A stretch of 64,000 bases of DNA from Nocardioides mangrovi. GTDB taxonomy: Bacteria > Actinomycetota > Actinomycetes > Propionibacteriales > Nocardioidaceae. Position numbers and translations under genes: made by a program. The notes under the pieces are model-generated. The model did not search any database. It was not told the DNA's origin and saw only the letters and a program-made list of their open reading frames with translations. The stretch spans positions 124,001 through 188,000 of the forward strand of contig NZ_JAIQZJ010000009.1 in assembly GCF_020073815.1 (NCBI RefSeq). The letters are read 5' to 3'. Below, in pieces: positions 7,974 through 17,164 of this stretch (its first letter is position 1; every line of letters starts with the position of its first letter).

Positions 7974-8603
7974 GTGGAGCGGAGCGGGCGCACTCTCGGA
8001 ACCGTCCTGGTCGCCAGCGATCACCGGCTGGTCGGCGAGGCGCTGCGCGCCGCGCTCGCGAGCCGGGGCGTCGCGGCGGTGCTCCTGCCCGGCTGGCCGC
8101 CCGACCTCCCGGAGGTCCGGGTCCCGGTTCCCCGCGGGGGGACGGGGCCCGACCTCCTCCTCATCGTCTGCGAGGTCGACCTCCAGGGGCGGGCCGGCGA
8201 GGTCCGCGCGGTCGGCCAGTCGTGCGACCTGCCGTGGGTCGTGCTGACCCAGGGGCCGCCCAGCTCGCTGTGGGGTGGCCTCCTCGAGGCCGGCGCGAGC
8301 GGAGTGCTCGGCTCCGACCTCGGGCTCGACGAGCTCATCGCCGTCGTCGACCAGGTCCGCGAGGGCCGTTCGCCGATGAACGACGTCGTCCGCCGCTCCG
8401 TGCTGCGCAGCTGGCGCACCACCAGCGACGTCCCCGAGCCCTGGCGCCGCCACCACGGCCACCTGACCTCGCGGGAGAGCGACCTCCTCCGGCTGCTCTA
8501 CGAGGGCGGCACGGTGAAGGCGATCGCCGAGCGCTACGGCATCTCCGAGGCCGCGGTCCGCGCGCAGGTGCAGGCGATGCTGCGCCGGCTCGCCCGCACC
8601 TGA
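7974..8603 (+). CDS. LuxR-type regulator with degenerate (Asp-less) receiver
   Basis: A 209-residue regulator. The N-terminal receiver-like domain starts TVLVASDHRLVGEALRAAL, but the phospho-acceptor region reads LLLIVCEVDL, with Val or Cys where Asp is expected, and the conserved Lys is absent. The C-terminal helix-turn-helix is intact (LTSRESDLLRLLYEG ... ISEAAVRAQVQAML). GTG 7974 is chosen because similarity to siblings starts there; a TTG at 7875 in the same frame would add 33 residues. No good Shine-Dalgarno is seen for either. It converges with the kinase at 8643-10094, which may or may not be its partner given the missing Asp. Confidence 0.75.
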   Translation: MERSGRTLGTVLVASDHRLVGEALRAALASRGVAAVLLPGWPPDLPEVRVPVPRGGTGPDLLLIVCEVDLQGRAGEVRAVGQSCDLPWVVLTQGPPSSLWGGLLEAGASGVLGSDLGLDELIAVVDQVREGRSPMNDVVRRSVLRSWRTTSDVPEPWRRHHGHLTSRESDLLRLLYEGGTVKAIAERYGISEAAVRAQVQAMLRRLART

Positions 8604-8642
8604 GCCGGCCCGCTGGCGAGGTCCGGCCGTCCGGCCCGCCGC

Positions 8643-10094
8643 TCAGGCCGAGGCGCTGTTGTCGTGGTGCACCGACGTCGGTCGGAGCCCGAGGGCGAAG
8701 GTCGCCCCGCCGCCGGGGGAGTCGACCAGCCGGAGGTAGCCCCCGAGCGCGGCCGACAGCTCGCTGGCCGTGCTGAGGCCGATGCCCTCGCCCGGTGAGC
8801 CGGCCCGGTGCCCGCCCCACGCGAAGATCGCGTTCCCCAGCAGCGGGTCCACGCCGGGGCCGGTGTCGCTCACCCGGATCTCGACGGTCTCCTCGGACGG
8901 GTGCACCTCGATGCGCACCTCGGCGTACGGCGCGTGCTGGCGGGCGTTCTCGAGCAGCACGCTGAGGATCTCGGCGACGTCGTCCGCGCGGCCCCACGCC
9001 GTCGCGCCGCTGGGCTCCCACCGCACGTCGGTGCCGCGCAGCCGGTGGCGCAGCACGAGCGGCAGGATGGTGCTGTCGAGGTCGACCGTGCCCGGCCGCA
9101 GCGCGGCATCATCGGTCGTGAGCCGCTCCAGCCGGGCCAGCTCGGAGTCCATCATCGACTCCAGCTCGGCGCGGCGGGCCGGCCCGATCGTCGCCGCCCG
9201 GCGGTGCAGCAGGTCGGAGGCGGACGCGATCCCGCCCAACGTCGCGCGGATCTCGTGCACGCGTGAGCGGTCGTTGCGGATCTCGGCCTCGACGTCCTCG
9301 ATCCGCCGCTCGAGCAGCGCCCTGACCTCGCGCTCGGTCAGCAGGGTCGTGCGCACCTGGTCGGCGGTCGTGGCCAGCAGCACGACCGCGGCGGCGGTGG
9401 TGGCGATCGCCGCGACGACGGCGGGCCAGGATCCCTGGTCGGGGAGGAGCGTGATGCGACCCAGCGCCAGGAGCGTCACAGCCACCGCGAGGCGGAGCCG
9501 GACCCAGGGTGGCACCGTGGCGATCCGGAGCAGGGCGATCGCCACCGCCACGGTCAGCGCGAACGCGATCCCGAGCAGCACCCCGACGACCGCGGTCGAC
9601 GGGCTCCCTGCCGGTTGCTCCGAAGCGAGGCTCGCGGCGATCGAGCGGATCCCGATGACCCCGAGACCGAGGGCGCAGCCCGTCACCAGGGGTGCCCGGC
9701 TGTCGGGCAGGCGCCCGGAGGCCCGGACGGCGAGGAGGACCAGCAGCGTGCCGGCGACCAGGCCCGCGGCGAGCAGCGTCGGGTGCTCGGGGGTGCTGAC
9801 GACGTCGGTGGCGGCCAGGGCCGACCAGTAGACGCCCTGGGTCCCGATGGCGGTCAGGACGACGACCAGCCAGCTGTCGCCGCGGGGCCCGCCCAGCCGG
9901 CGTTCGAGGAAGAGGGCCGTCCCCGCCGCCAGCAGGGCCGCGTGGGCGAGCAACGTCCCCACCGTCGCGGCCCGCTGCGCTCCGGCGTCGGGGTCGAGCG
10001 CGATGCGCACCATGGGGAGTGCGATCAGTGCCGCGAGGACGGCCGTCGTGACGCCCTCGCGGCACCCGCGAGGCGCCCGTGCCCACTGCAGCAT
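8643..10094 (-). CDS. Membrane sensor histidine kinase 2
   Basis: A 483-residue paralog of the kinase at 6185-7609. Residues about 15-255 are a run of hydrophobic segments; then come a coiled coil, an H-box HEIRATLGG (about 294-302), and a HATPase domain with N-box LSVLLENARQHA, G1 DTGPGVD and G2 GEGIGLSTA. The C-terminal stretch (LGGYLRLVDSPGGGATFALGL) is almost the same as in kinase 1. It converges on the regulator at 7974 with a 39-bp gap. The upstream gap to pstC is 536 bp. Confidence 0.86.
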   Translation of the reverse strand: MLQWARAPRGCREGVTTAVLAALIALPMVRIALDPDAGAQRAATVGTLLAHAALLAAGTALFLERRLGGPRGDSWLVVVLTAIGTQGVYWSALAATDVVSTPEHPTLLAAGLVAGTLLVLLAVRASGRLPDSRAPLVTGCALGLGVIGIRSIAASLASEQPAGSPSTAVVGVLLGIAFALTVAVAIALLRIATVPPWVRLRLAVAVTLLALGRITLLPDQGSWPAVVAAIATTAAAVVLLATTADQVRTTLLTEREVRALLERRIEDVEAEIRNDRSRVHEIRATLGGIASASDLLHRRAATIGPARRAELESMMDSELARLERLTTDDAALRPGTVDLDSTILPLVLRHRLRGTDVRWEPSGATAWGRADDVAEILSVLLENARQHAPYAEVRIEVHPSEETVEIRVSDTGPGVDPLLGNAIFAWGGHRAGSPGEGIGLSTASELSAALGGYLRLVDSPGGGATFALGLRPTSVHHDNSASA

Positions 10095-10269
10095 CGGTGG
10101 CTCCTCTCTCGCGGTGCCTGGTCGCGACGGAACGACCCCGAGCGACCGTCCCGACGGCGAGCGTCGTCACGAGCCGCCACTATGGGTGGGCCGACCGGGT
10201 CGGCACGGCGCTGCCCTCGGCTTTGCCGGAATTTGGGGAGTCGCGGCGGCGCGGCCGTGCGCGGACGCG

Positions 10270-10306
10270 ACAGGACCCCCGGTGCAGCGGCGCCCGGGGG
10301 TCCTGT
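10270..10306. terminator. Strong 13-bp hairpin in the kinase 2 / pstC divergent gap
   Basis: ACAGGACCCCCGG at 10270-10282 pairs perfectly with 10294-10306 across an 11-nt loop. No T-run follows. A terminator is unexpected between divergent genes, so it may end an unannotated short transcript or be part of a structured RNA. A second inverted repeat, GTCGCG ... CGCGAC, lies just before it. Confidence 0.55.
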
Positions 10307-10493
10307 TCAGGCGAGGTCCTCCACCACCGACCTGGACCGGTGCTGAGCCGAGGGCTCTCTCCCTCCTCCATGGTGCGAAACCCCGGTGCATCGGGTCATC
10401 GCCGATATCGATGAACCCCAGGACCCGGACGGGCCATGGGGTGAGGGCCCACGATGACCCGTTCGGGCCACCCCGAAACCGGTCCGGTGGGAT

Positions 10494-10559
10494 GTTCGGC
10501 GAAGGACGCCGCGCTGTTCGTGCGGCGTTCACCTCCGACGACCCGTTCGTTTCGGTGAC
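10494..10559 (+). promoter_or_regulatory. PHO-box-like array of 11-nt repeats upstream of the pst operon
   Basis: Six consecutive 11-nt units: GTTCGGCGAAG, GACGCCGCGCT, GTTCGTGCGGC, GTTCACCTCCG, ACGACCCGTTC and GTTTCGGTGAC. The core pair at 10516-10537 matches the actinobacterial PhoP direct-repeat unit (GTTCACC plus four bases). A further GTTCGGGCCAC at 10461 lies exactly 33 bp upstream, in the same register. Position 72-137 bp before the pstC start fits PhoP activation under phosphate limitation. Confidence 0.75.
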
Positions 10560-10630
10560 CTCCTGACACTTCAGGCGATTCACAGGCGGCACACCGCCTG
10601 TTCCAGATCGTCAGAAAGCACCAGCAGGCA

Positions 10631-11644
10631 GTGGCCACCACCCTTCCGGTCCCGGACACGTCCACCGACGTCAGTCCCCGCAGGATCTCGCGCAAGTCGA
10701 CCGGCGCGGACGCGGTGTTCGTCCAGTCGATCCGGGTGGTCGGCGCCACGGTGCTCGTCATCACCGGCGGCGTGGGCATCTTCCTCGGCTGGCAGGCCTG
10801 GCCGACGCTCCAGCACTACGGCATCAGCTTCTTCACCGAGACGACCTGGCAGCCCGAGGCCGACATCCTCGGCATCCGGGCGGTGCTGACCGGCACCATC
10901 TGCGTCGCGCTGGTCGCGATGTCGATCGCCTTCCCGCTGGCACTGGTGACCGCGCTCTACATCAGCGAGTACGCGCCGAGCTTCCTGCGCAGCACCCTGG
11001 TCTCGATGGTGGACCTGATGGCCGCGGTCCCCTCGATCATCTGGGGCCTCTGGGGCTACTTCCTGATCATGCCGCACGCCTCGGAGCTCGCGGTCTGGCT
11101 CGACCGCAACTTCGGCTGGGTGCCCTTCTTCGACGTCGAGAACGCCGACCCGAACGCTCCTGTCGTCGACATCTCCCGCTACAGCTTCTCCATGTTCTGC
11201 GCCGGCATCGCCGTCGCGATGATGGTGCTGCCGATGTCCTGCGCGGTGATGCGCCAGGTCTTCTCGCAGACGCCTCCCGGCGAGAAGGAGGCCGCCCTCG
11301 CGCTCGGCGCGACCAAGTGGGGCATGATCCGCGCGGTCGTGCTGCCCTTCGGCCGCGGCGGCATCATCGGCGGCACGATGCTCGGCCTCGGTCGCGCGCT
11401 CGGCGAGACGATCGCCGTGCTGCTCATCCTCTCCCCGTCCTTCGAGGCGAAGTGGCGCGTCCTCGAGATCGGTGGCAACACCGTCTCCGCCCTGATCGCG
11501 GGCCGGTTCGGCGACGCGAGCAAGAGCCAGCTGTCGGCGCTGCTCGCCGCCGGCTTCGTGCTCTTCATCATCACCCTCATCGTCAACACGGTCGCCGCGG
11601 TGATCGTCAACCGAAGCCGCTCGGGCGCTGGGACGGACGCGTAA
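10631..11644 (+). CDS. pstC: Phosphate ABC transporter permease PstC
   Basis: Membrane subunit of the high-affinity phosphate importer. The 337-residue protein has six predicted membrane segments with a periplasm-facing loop around 135-185, and the transporter EAA motif (EKEAALALGATKWGMIRAVVLPFG, about 218-241). GTG 10631 is preceded by AGCAGG. An 8-bp hairpin (ACAGGCGG 10582-10589 with 10594-10601) lies in its 5' untranslated region. It opens an operon of closely coupled genes and is followed 5 bp later by pstA. Confidence 0.95.
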   Translation: MATTLPVPDTSTDVSPRRISRKSTGADAVFVQSIRVVGATVLVITGGVGIFLGWQAWPTLQHYGISFFTETTWQPEADILGIRAVLTGTICVALVAMSIAFPLALVTALYISEYAPSFLRSTLVSMVDLMAAVPSIIWGLWGYFLIMPHASELAVWLDRNFGWVPFFDVENADPNAPVVDISRYSFSMFCAGIAVAMMVLPMSCAVMRQVFSQTPPGEKEAALALGATKWGMIRAVVLPFGRGGIIGGTMLGLGRALGETIAVLLILSPSFEAKWRVLEIGGNTVSALIAGRFGDASKSQLSALLAAGFVLFIITLIVNTVAAVIVNRSRSGAGTDA

Positions 11645-11649
11645 AGGCC

Positions 11650-12912
11650 ATGACCGCCGTGCCCCAGACCGACGCGCCGGCCGTCGGACAGACCCACCTG
11701 CCGACGTACGACGCGGACGCGGCTCCGCCGGTCCCGCGCAGCTCGCTCGGCAAGCCCACGCTCGACGAGCGCTTCGCACTGATCGGCAGCTGGGTCGCCG
11801 CGCTCGCGCTCGCCTGGCTGATCACGCAACGCCTGCTGCCGCTCGAGGGCCTGCCGTGGTTCCTCATCGCCTGGTTCGTGTGCGGCCTCGCGGTCAACGC
11901 CGTCACGGCCTCGATGTCCGGCGGCATGGTCGAGGTCCGCGACCGGGTCGCGGCCAGCGTGGTGACGGTCGGAGCGATGATCGTCGGCGCCGTCCTGGTC
12001 AGCGCGGTCGTCTTCGTCGTGGTCCGCGGCTGGCGGCCGCTCATGCACCTCAACTTCTTCGTCGACGACATGTCCGGCGTCGGTCCCAAGGACCCCTTCG
12101 ACGAGGGCGGCGTCGCGCACGCGGTGCTCGGCTCGCTGATCCAGGTGGGCATCGCGGTCGCGATCACCCTGCCGCTCGGCGTCGGCACGGCCGTCTTCAT
12201 GAGCGAGGTCGGCGGCCGGTTCGCGCGCGTCGTGCGCACGGTCGTCGAGGCGATGACGGCGCTGCCGTCGATCGTCGCCGGCCTCTTCATCTACACCGTC
12301 TTCATCGTCGCTCTCGGCTACCCGCGCTCGGGCCTCGCGGCCGCGCTGGCGATCGGCGTCATGATGCTGCCGATCATCGCCCGCGCCTCCGACGTGGTGC
12401 TGCGCGTCGTCCCCGGCGGCCTGCGCGAGGCGAGCCTGGCGCTCGGCGCCAGCCGCTGGAAGACGGTCTGGTACGTCGTGCTGCCGACCGCCCGACCGGG
12501 CCTCGCGACCGCCTGCATCCTCGGCATCGCGCGCGGCATCGGCGAGACCAGCCCGGTCCTGCTGACCTCCGGCAACGCGCCGTTCTTCGTGACCAACCCG
12601 ACCGACGGCGTCATGAACTCGCTGCCGCTCTTCATCTACTCCACGGTGCGCTCCGGTGAGCCCAACTCGATCGCGCGTGCCTTCGCCGCCGGCACCGTGC
12701 TGATGGCCGTGGTGCTGGTCCTCTTCATCACCGCGCGTCTCATCGCCCGGCCCAAGAAGGCGAAGAAGGTCCGGCCGAGTCGTCGCCTCACCGGTGGCAC
12801 CAACCGGTTCGGCCTCAACCTCCGCACCGCCGACCCGCTCGTCGAGATGGGCCCGGTCAGCTCCGACGGCGACACGCCGTACCCGCCCGACTCCACCGAG
12901 GGAGCCCCGTGA
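11650..12912 (+). CDS. pstA: Phosphate ABC transporter permease PstA
   Basis: Second permease subunit, 420 aa, longer than usual because of an N-terminal extension (about 1-45) with extra membrane segments before the core, and a C-terminal tail of about 50 residues. The EAA motif (LREASLALGASRWKTVWYVVLPTA) and GIARGIGETSPVLL, both typical of PstA, are clear. ATG 11650 sits 5 bp after the pstC stop; the longer open frame from 11317 runs through pstC and is rejected. The stop overlaps the next start as GTGA. Confidence 0.93.
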   Translation: MTAVPQTDAPAVGQTHLPTYDADAAPPVPRSSLGKPTLDERFALIGSWVAALALAWLITQRLLPLEGLPWFLIAWFVCGLAVNAVTASMSGGMVEVRDRVAASVVTVGAMIVGAVLVSAVVFVVVRGWRPLMHLNFFVDDMSGVGPKDPFDEGGVAHAVLGSLIQVGIAVAITLPLGVGTAVFMSEVGGRFARVVRTVVEAMTALPSIVAGLFIYTVFIVALGYPRSGLAAALAIGVMMLPIIARASDVVLRVVPGGLREASLALGASRWKTVWYVVLPTARPGLATACILGIARGIGETSPVLLTSGNAPFFVTNPTDGVMNSLPLFIYSTVRSGEPNSIARAFAAGTVLMAVVLVLFITARLIARPKKAKKVRPSRRLTGGTNRFGLNLRTADPLVEMGPVSSDGDTPYPPDSTEGAP

Positions 12913-14537
12913 ACCGCCTGATCCGTACCGTCCTGGCCTTCGCCCTGTCGATGGTCTGCATCGCCGCCCTGCCCGGGGCCGCGAGCGCGACGGTCTACGC
13001 GCAGATCGAGGGCACCGGCTCCACCTGGTCCGAGCTCATCGTCCAGCAGTGGATCGCCGACGTCGACGCCTCGGGCATGAAGGTCGTCTACACCGGAGGC
13101 GGCTCGACCAAGGGCCGCAAGGACTTCTCCCAGGACAGCACCGACTTCGCGATCTCCGAGATCCCCTACCAGGGCACCGACGAGCGCGGTCAGTCCGACA
13201 CCAGCAACGGGCGCAAGTACGCCTACCTGCCGATCGTGGCCGGTGGCACCGCCTTCACCTACCAGCTCAAGATCGGCAACGAGCTGGTCCGCAACCTGCG
13301 CCTGTCCGGCGAGACGATCGCCAAGATCTTCACCAACCAGATCACCAACTGGAACGACCCGGCGATCACCAAGGACAACAACGGCCGGAAGTTCCCGTCG
13401 CTGCCGATCACGCCGGTCGTCCGCTCGGACGGGTCGGGCACCACCGCGCAGTTCACCACCTGGATGGACCACGAGTACCCCAACATCTGGCGGCCCTACT
13501 TCGGCCAGGCCGGCCTGACGTCGTACTACCCGAAGAAGTCCGGCACCCGGATGATCAGCCAGGCCGGCTCCGACCAGGTCATGAACACCATCAAGGGCTT
13601 CGCGGGCAACGGCACGATCGGGTACGTCGAGTACTCCTACCCGGTCAACGCCAGCTACCCGGTGGTCAAGGTCGAGAACAAGGCCGGCTACTTCGTGGAG
13701 CCGACGCAGTACAACACCGCGGTCGCGCTGACGAAGGCGAAGATCAACCAGGACCAGAGCAGCCAGCTCTACCTGACCCAGATCCTCGACGACGTCTACA
13801 CCAACCCGGACCCGCGGGCGTACCCGATCTCGTCGTACTCCTACATGATCATCCCGACCGGGTCCGACGACCCGCGGATGACGACCGCGAAGCGGCAGAC
13901 GCTCGCGGACTTCATGTACTACTCGCTGTGCACCGGCCAGACCAAGGCCGGCTCCTACGGCTACTCGCCGCTGCCGCTGAACCTCGTCCAGGCCGGCTTC
14001 CAGCAGCTCGCGAAGCTCAAGAAGGCCGACTCGGACGTCGACCTGAGTGACCGCGACGTCCGCTCGTGCAACAACCCGACCTTCGACGGCTCCAACCTCA
14101 ACAAGAACGTGCTCGCCGAGACGGCACCCATGCCGGCGGCCTGCGACAAGGTCGGCCAGGGCCCGTGCGGCACGTCGACCGGGACCAACACGCCCAGCAC
14201 CGACGACAACGACGGCGGTGGTGGTGACACCTCCGCCGGTGGCGACAACGGCGACGGTGGTGGCGGCGGTGGCGGCGACGGCACGGGCAACGGCGGTGGC
14301 GGTGACGGTGGCGACGCCCCGACGGCGATCGATCCGGAGACGGGCCAGGCCGTCGGCAGCACCGGATCGACGACCTCCGGCGACGCGATCTACGCCAACC
14401 CGACCGAGCTCGTCTCCGACCGGGCCGTCGACCAGCGGACCTTCGGCTGGCTGGCCGTGGTCGAGCTGCTCGCCCTCGTGCTGCTGCCCGGCATGTTCGT
14501 GGTCGCGCTCCGGCGCCGACGAGGCGGTGCCGCATGA
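12909..14537 (+). CDS. pstS: Membrane-anchored phosphate-binding protein PstS
   Basis: Solute-binding protein that captures phosphate for PstCA. The 542-residue protein has a signal peptide (1-27, no lipobox), a PstS domain (about 30-375; GTGSTWSELI, GGGSTKGRKDF, TNWNDPAI, VRSDGSGTTAQF), then a low-complexity Gly/Asp linker (about 430-475) and a C-terminal membrane helix (about 512-533) ending in RRRR. It is thus held by a C-terminal anchor rather than by a lipid, which is unusual. There is no LPXTG motif. The stop overlaps the next start as ATGA. Confidence 0.9.
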   Translation: MNRLIRTVLAFALSMVCIAALPGAASATVYAQIEGTGSTWSELIVQQWIADVDASGMKVVYTGGGSTKGRKDFSQDSTDFAISEIPYQGTDERGQSDTSNGRKYAYLPIVAGGTAFTYQLKIGNELVRNLRLSGETIAKIFTNQITNWNDPAITKDNNGRKFPSLPITPVVRSDGSGTTAQFTTWMDHEYPNIWRPYFGQAGLTSYYPKKSGTRMISQAGSDQVMNTIKGFAGNGTIGYVEYSYPVNASYPVVKVENKAGYFVEPTQYNTAVALTKAKINQDQSSQLYLTQILDDVYTNPDPRAYPISSYSYMIIPTGSDDPRMTTAKRQTLADFMYYSLCTGQTKAGSYGYSPLPLNLVQAGFQQLAKLKKADSDVDLSDRDVRSCNNPTFDGSNLNKNVLAETAPMPAACDKVGQGPCGTSTGTNTPSTDDNDGGGGDTSAGGDNGDGGGGGGGDGTGNGGGGDGGDAPTAIDPETGQAVGSTGSTTSGDAIYANPTELVSDRAVDQRTFGWLAVVELLALVLLPGMFVVALRRRRGGAA

Positions 14538-17164
14538 GCGGCGCGCTGAAGCGTCTCCTCGTCCTGCTGGTGCTGGCGGGCTCGCTGGTCGTCCCCGCGA
14601 TGGCGGCGACGTCGACGGCGTCGGCCTCGACCGCGCCGGCCTCCGCGGCGCCGACCGAGGTCGGCAGGCGGGCCAGCGACGAGGGCGAGTTCTCCGAGAC
14701 CAAGAGCTTCGCACGCGAGTTCGTGAACTACGACGGCTCGAAGACGACGCTGAACAACCCGCTCACGGGCCAGCCCTACAAGATGACGGTCGACGTCGAC
14801 CACACGCGCAACCTGCGTGGCCGTGAGCGCGTCCAGGTCTCGTGGAAGGGCGCCCAGCAGAGCGCCGGCCGCGCGCCCGACCCGTACGGCGGCAACGGCC
14901 TCAACCAGGAGTACCCGGTCGTCGTCCTCCAGTGCCGCGGCTGGGGCGACAAGGTCACGCCCGAGACCTGCTGGACCACGGCCGTCGCGCAGCGCTCCCA
15001 GGTCGGCGTCTCCCAGTCCGCCGCGGTGTGGCGCGAGGACGAGTACGCCGCCGACGCGGACAAGGAGATCAACAGCGGCATGGACCCCATGCCGACCTCC
15101 GAGGAGTGCCCCGGCGTCGACGACACCGGCCTGCTCGCCACGCACATCACGCCGTTCGTCGCTGCGAACGGCACGACGTACGACGCCTGCGACATCAACC
15201 ACATGCCGCCCGAGGCGGCTGCCGACTCGTCGTTCCCGCCGGCCGAGATCGCGGCGTTCTCCGACGAGAACGGCGCCGGCTCGGTCCAGTTCGAGGTGCG
15301 CTCCGACGTCGAGAACGAGTCCCTGGGCTGCAACCAGGACACCAAGTGCTCGATCGTGGTCGTCCCGATCTCGGGCATCAGCTGTGACCAGGCGTCGACG
15401 CCGACCGCGACCCAGCTGACCGCGGTCGAGAAGAACTGCCGCAAGACCGGCCAGTTCGCCCCGGGCTCCTCCAACATCCTCGGTGCGCCGGACGCGGCCG
15501 TGGCTCCCTCGCTGTGGTGGTCGGCGTCCAACTGGCGCAACCGCTTCGTCGTCCCGATCACCTTCGGCGCCCCGCCGAACGTGTGCGACATCCTCGACGA
15601 CCGCGCGCCGACCGGCTTCTACGGCTCCGAGCTGCTCTCGCAGGCCGCGCTCCAGTGGGCGCCGGCGTACTGCCTGAACAAGCGCCGCTTCAAGTTCCAG
15701 ATGAACACGATGGCCGACCAGGCCGGCTTCGACCTGATGACCAACGGCGGCGGCCCGGCCGCGCTGGTGTCGGGGGAGCACCAGGCGGGCGCCGACCCGG
15801 TCGGCTACGCGCCGACGGCGGTCACCGGCTTCGCGATCGGCTACATCATGGACAAGCCGGACAACGAGGGCGAGTACACCCAGCTCAAGCTGAACGCGCG
15901 ACTGCTGGCCAAGCTCCTCACGCAGTCGTACGCCGGCTCCACGTTCGGCGCCCAGCACCCCGGGATGGGCGACAACCCGTGGGGCCTGCAGGACGACCCG
16001 GAGTTCCAGAAGCTCAACCCCGGCCTGCCGAAGGTCGGCAACGAGGCCGGAGCCGCGCTGCTCAACCTCGCGAACTCCTCCGACATCATCCAGCAGCTGA
16101 CCTCCTACATCGCGACCGACAAGGACGCGATGGACTTCATCGACGGCAAGCCCGACCCGTGGGGCATGAAGGTCAACCCGTCGTACAAGAAGTTCGCGCT
16201 GCCCGTGTCGGAGTGGCCGCTGCTCGACGACTTCGTGCCGGACGGCTCCACCCAGTGCCAGCTGGCGAACCCGTCGGTCTACTTCAACAACGTCGCGGCC
16301 CCGGTCACGACGCTCGCGAAGATCTCGAGCGCCCTCATCGACGGCTGGCCCAACACCCAGACCCGCTGCGACACGGACATCAGCACCACGCCGCCCACCT
16401 ACAAGCTGGGTCGCGTCGACCGGCAGCCCTACGGCTACCGGTTCATGCTCGGTGTCGTCAGCCTCGGTGACGCGGCCCGCTACGGGCTGCACACGGCCGC
16501 GCTGGAGACCACGCCGAAGCACTACGTCGCGCCGACCGACAGGTCGCTCGCCGCCGCGCTGCGACTCTCGAAGCAGACCGAGCGCTACGGCCCGTTCGCC
16601 CTCGACCAGACCGCCGTACGACGGTCGCGGACGGCCTACCCCGGGACGATGGTCGTCTACACCGCCGCGAGGCTGCACAACCTCGACCAGGACGACGCCG
16701 ACAAGGTCGCGCAGTTCATCCGGGTCTCGACCACCGAGGGCCAGCAGCCCGGGTCCGGCAACGGCGAGCTGCCCGGCGGCTTCCTGCCGATCCGTCGGAC
16801 CGGCGTGACCGCGGCGCTGTGGCACTCGGCGCAGGACGTGGCCGACGCGGTGGAGGCGCAGAAGGCGCCGGCGGAGCCCGGCGGCGACCCGAGCGACGAC
16901 CCGACCGACACCAACGGCGACGGCAGCTCGGGCGGCGACGTCACTCCTCCGGGCGACGTGCCGTCGGCCGACGACCCGTCGGCCGACGCCACCCCGTCCG
17001 CGACGCCGAGCACCGCACCCGAGGCGACCCCGATGCCCGCGACCGAGGAGGTCAGCTCCGGGCTGGCCGGCGGCCTGCTGCCGCTGCTCATCCTCGTCGG
17101 TGGCATCGGCTGCGTGGCGGCCGTCGTCGCCCGGATCGCGCCGTACGTGCGGAGGCGTGGATGA
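14534..17164 (+). CDS. Large cysteine-rich extracellular protein with C-terminal membrane anchor, PstS-related
   Basis: An 876-residue exported protein of no family I can name. It has a signal peptide (1-25), a long extracellular part with well over a dozen Cys, suggesting many disulfides, a Pro/Asp/Thr-rich linker (about 785-840), and a C-terminal membrane helix (about 847-868) before RRRG. A middle segment (VTGFAIGYIMDK ... LKLNARLLAKLLTQSY, about 430-465) resembles the part of PstS before its TNW region, hinting at a diverged binding-protein fold. It is translationally coupled to pstS and to the next gene, so a role in phosphate capture at the surface is likely. No LPXTG sorting signal. 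Confidence 0.75.
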   Translation: MSGALKRLLVLLVLAGSLVVPAMAATSTASASTAPASAAPTEVGRRASDEGEFSETKSFAREFVNYDGSKTTLNNPLTGQPYKMTVDVDHTRNLRGRERVQVSWKGAQQSAGRAPDPYGGNGLNQEYPVVVLQCRGWGDKVTPETCWTTAVAQRSQVGVSQSAAVWREDEYAADADKEINSGMDPMPTSEECPGVDDTGLLATHITPFVAANGTTYDACDINHMPPEAAADSSFPPAEIAAFSDENGAGSVQFEVRSDVENESLGCNQDTKCSIVVVPISGISCDQASTPTATQLTAVEKNCRKTGQFAPGSSNILGAPDAAVAPSLWWSASNWRNRFVVPITFGAPPNVCDILDDRAPTGFYGSELLSQAALQWAPAYCLNKRRFKFQMNTMADQAGFDLMTNGGGPAALVSGEHQAGADPVGYAPTAVTGFAIGYIMDKPDNEGEYTQLKLNARLLAKLLTQSYAGSTFGAQHPGMGDNPWGLQDDPEFQKLNPGLPKVGNEAGAALLNLANSSDIIQQLTSYIATDKDAMDFIDGKPDPWGMKVNPSYKKFALPVSEWPLLDDFVPDGSTQCQLANPSVYFNNVAAPVTTLAKISSALIDGWPNTQTRCDTDISTTPPTYKLGRVDRQPYGYRFMLGVVSLGDAARYGLHTAALETTPKHYVAPTDRSLAAALRLSKQTERYGPFALDQTAVRRSRTAYPGTMVVYTAARLHNLDQDDADKVAQFIRVSTTEGQQPGSGNGELPGGFLPIRRTGVTAALWHSAQDVADAVEAQKAPAEPGGDPSDDPTDTNGDGSSGGDVTPPGDVPSADDPSADATPSATPSTAPEATPMPATEEVSSGLAGGLLPLLILVGGIGCVAAVVARIAPYVRRRG

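Noticed and set aside
10167..10592. 141-codon minus-strand ORF before pstC
   Set aside because: It covers the PHO-box array and the hairpin and its translation looks random.
14390..16825. 811-codon minus-strand frame across pstS and the Cys-rich gene
   Set aside because: Shadow ORF; the plus strand has signal peptides, anchors and coupled starts.
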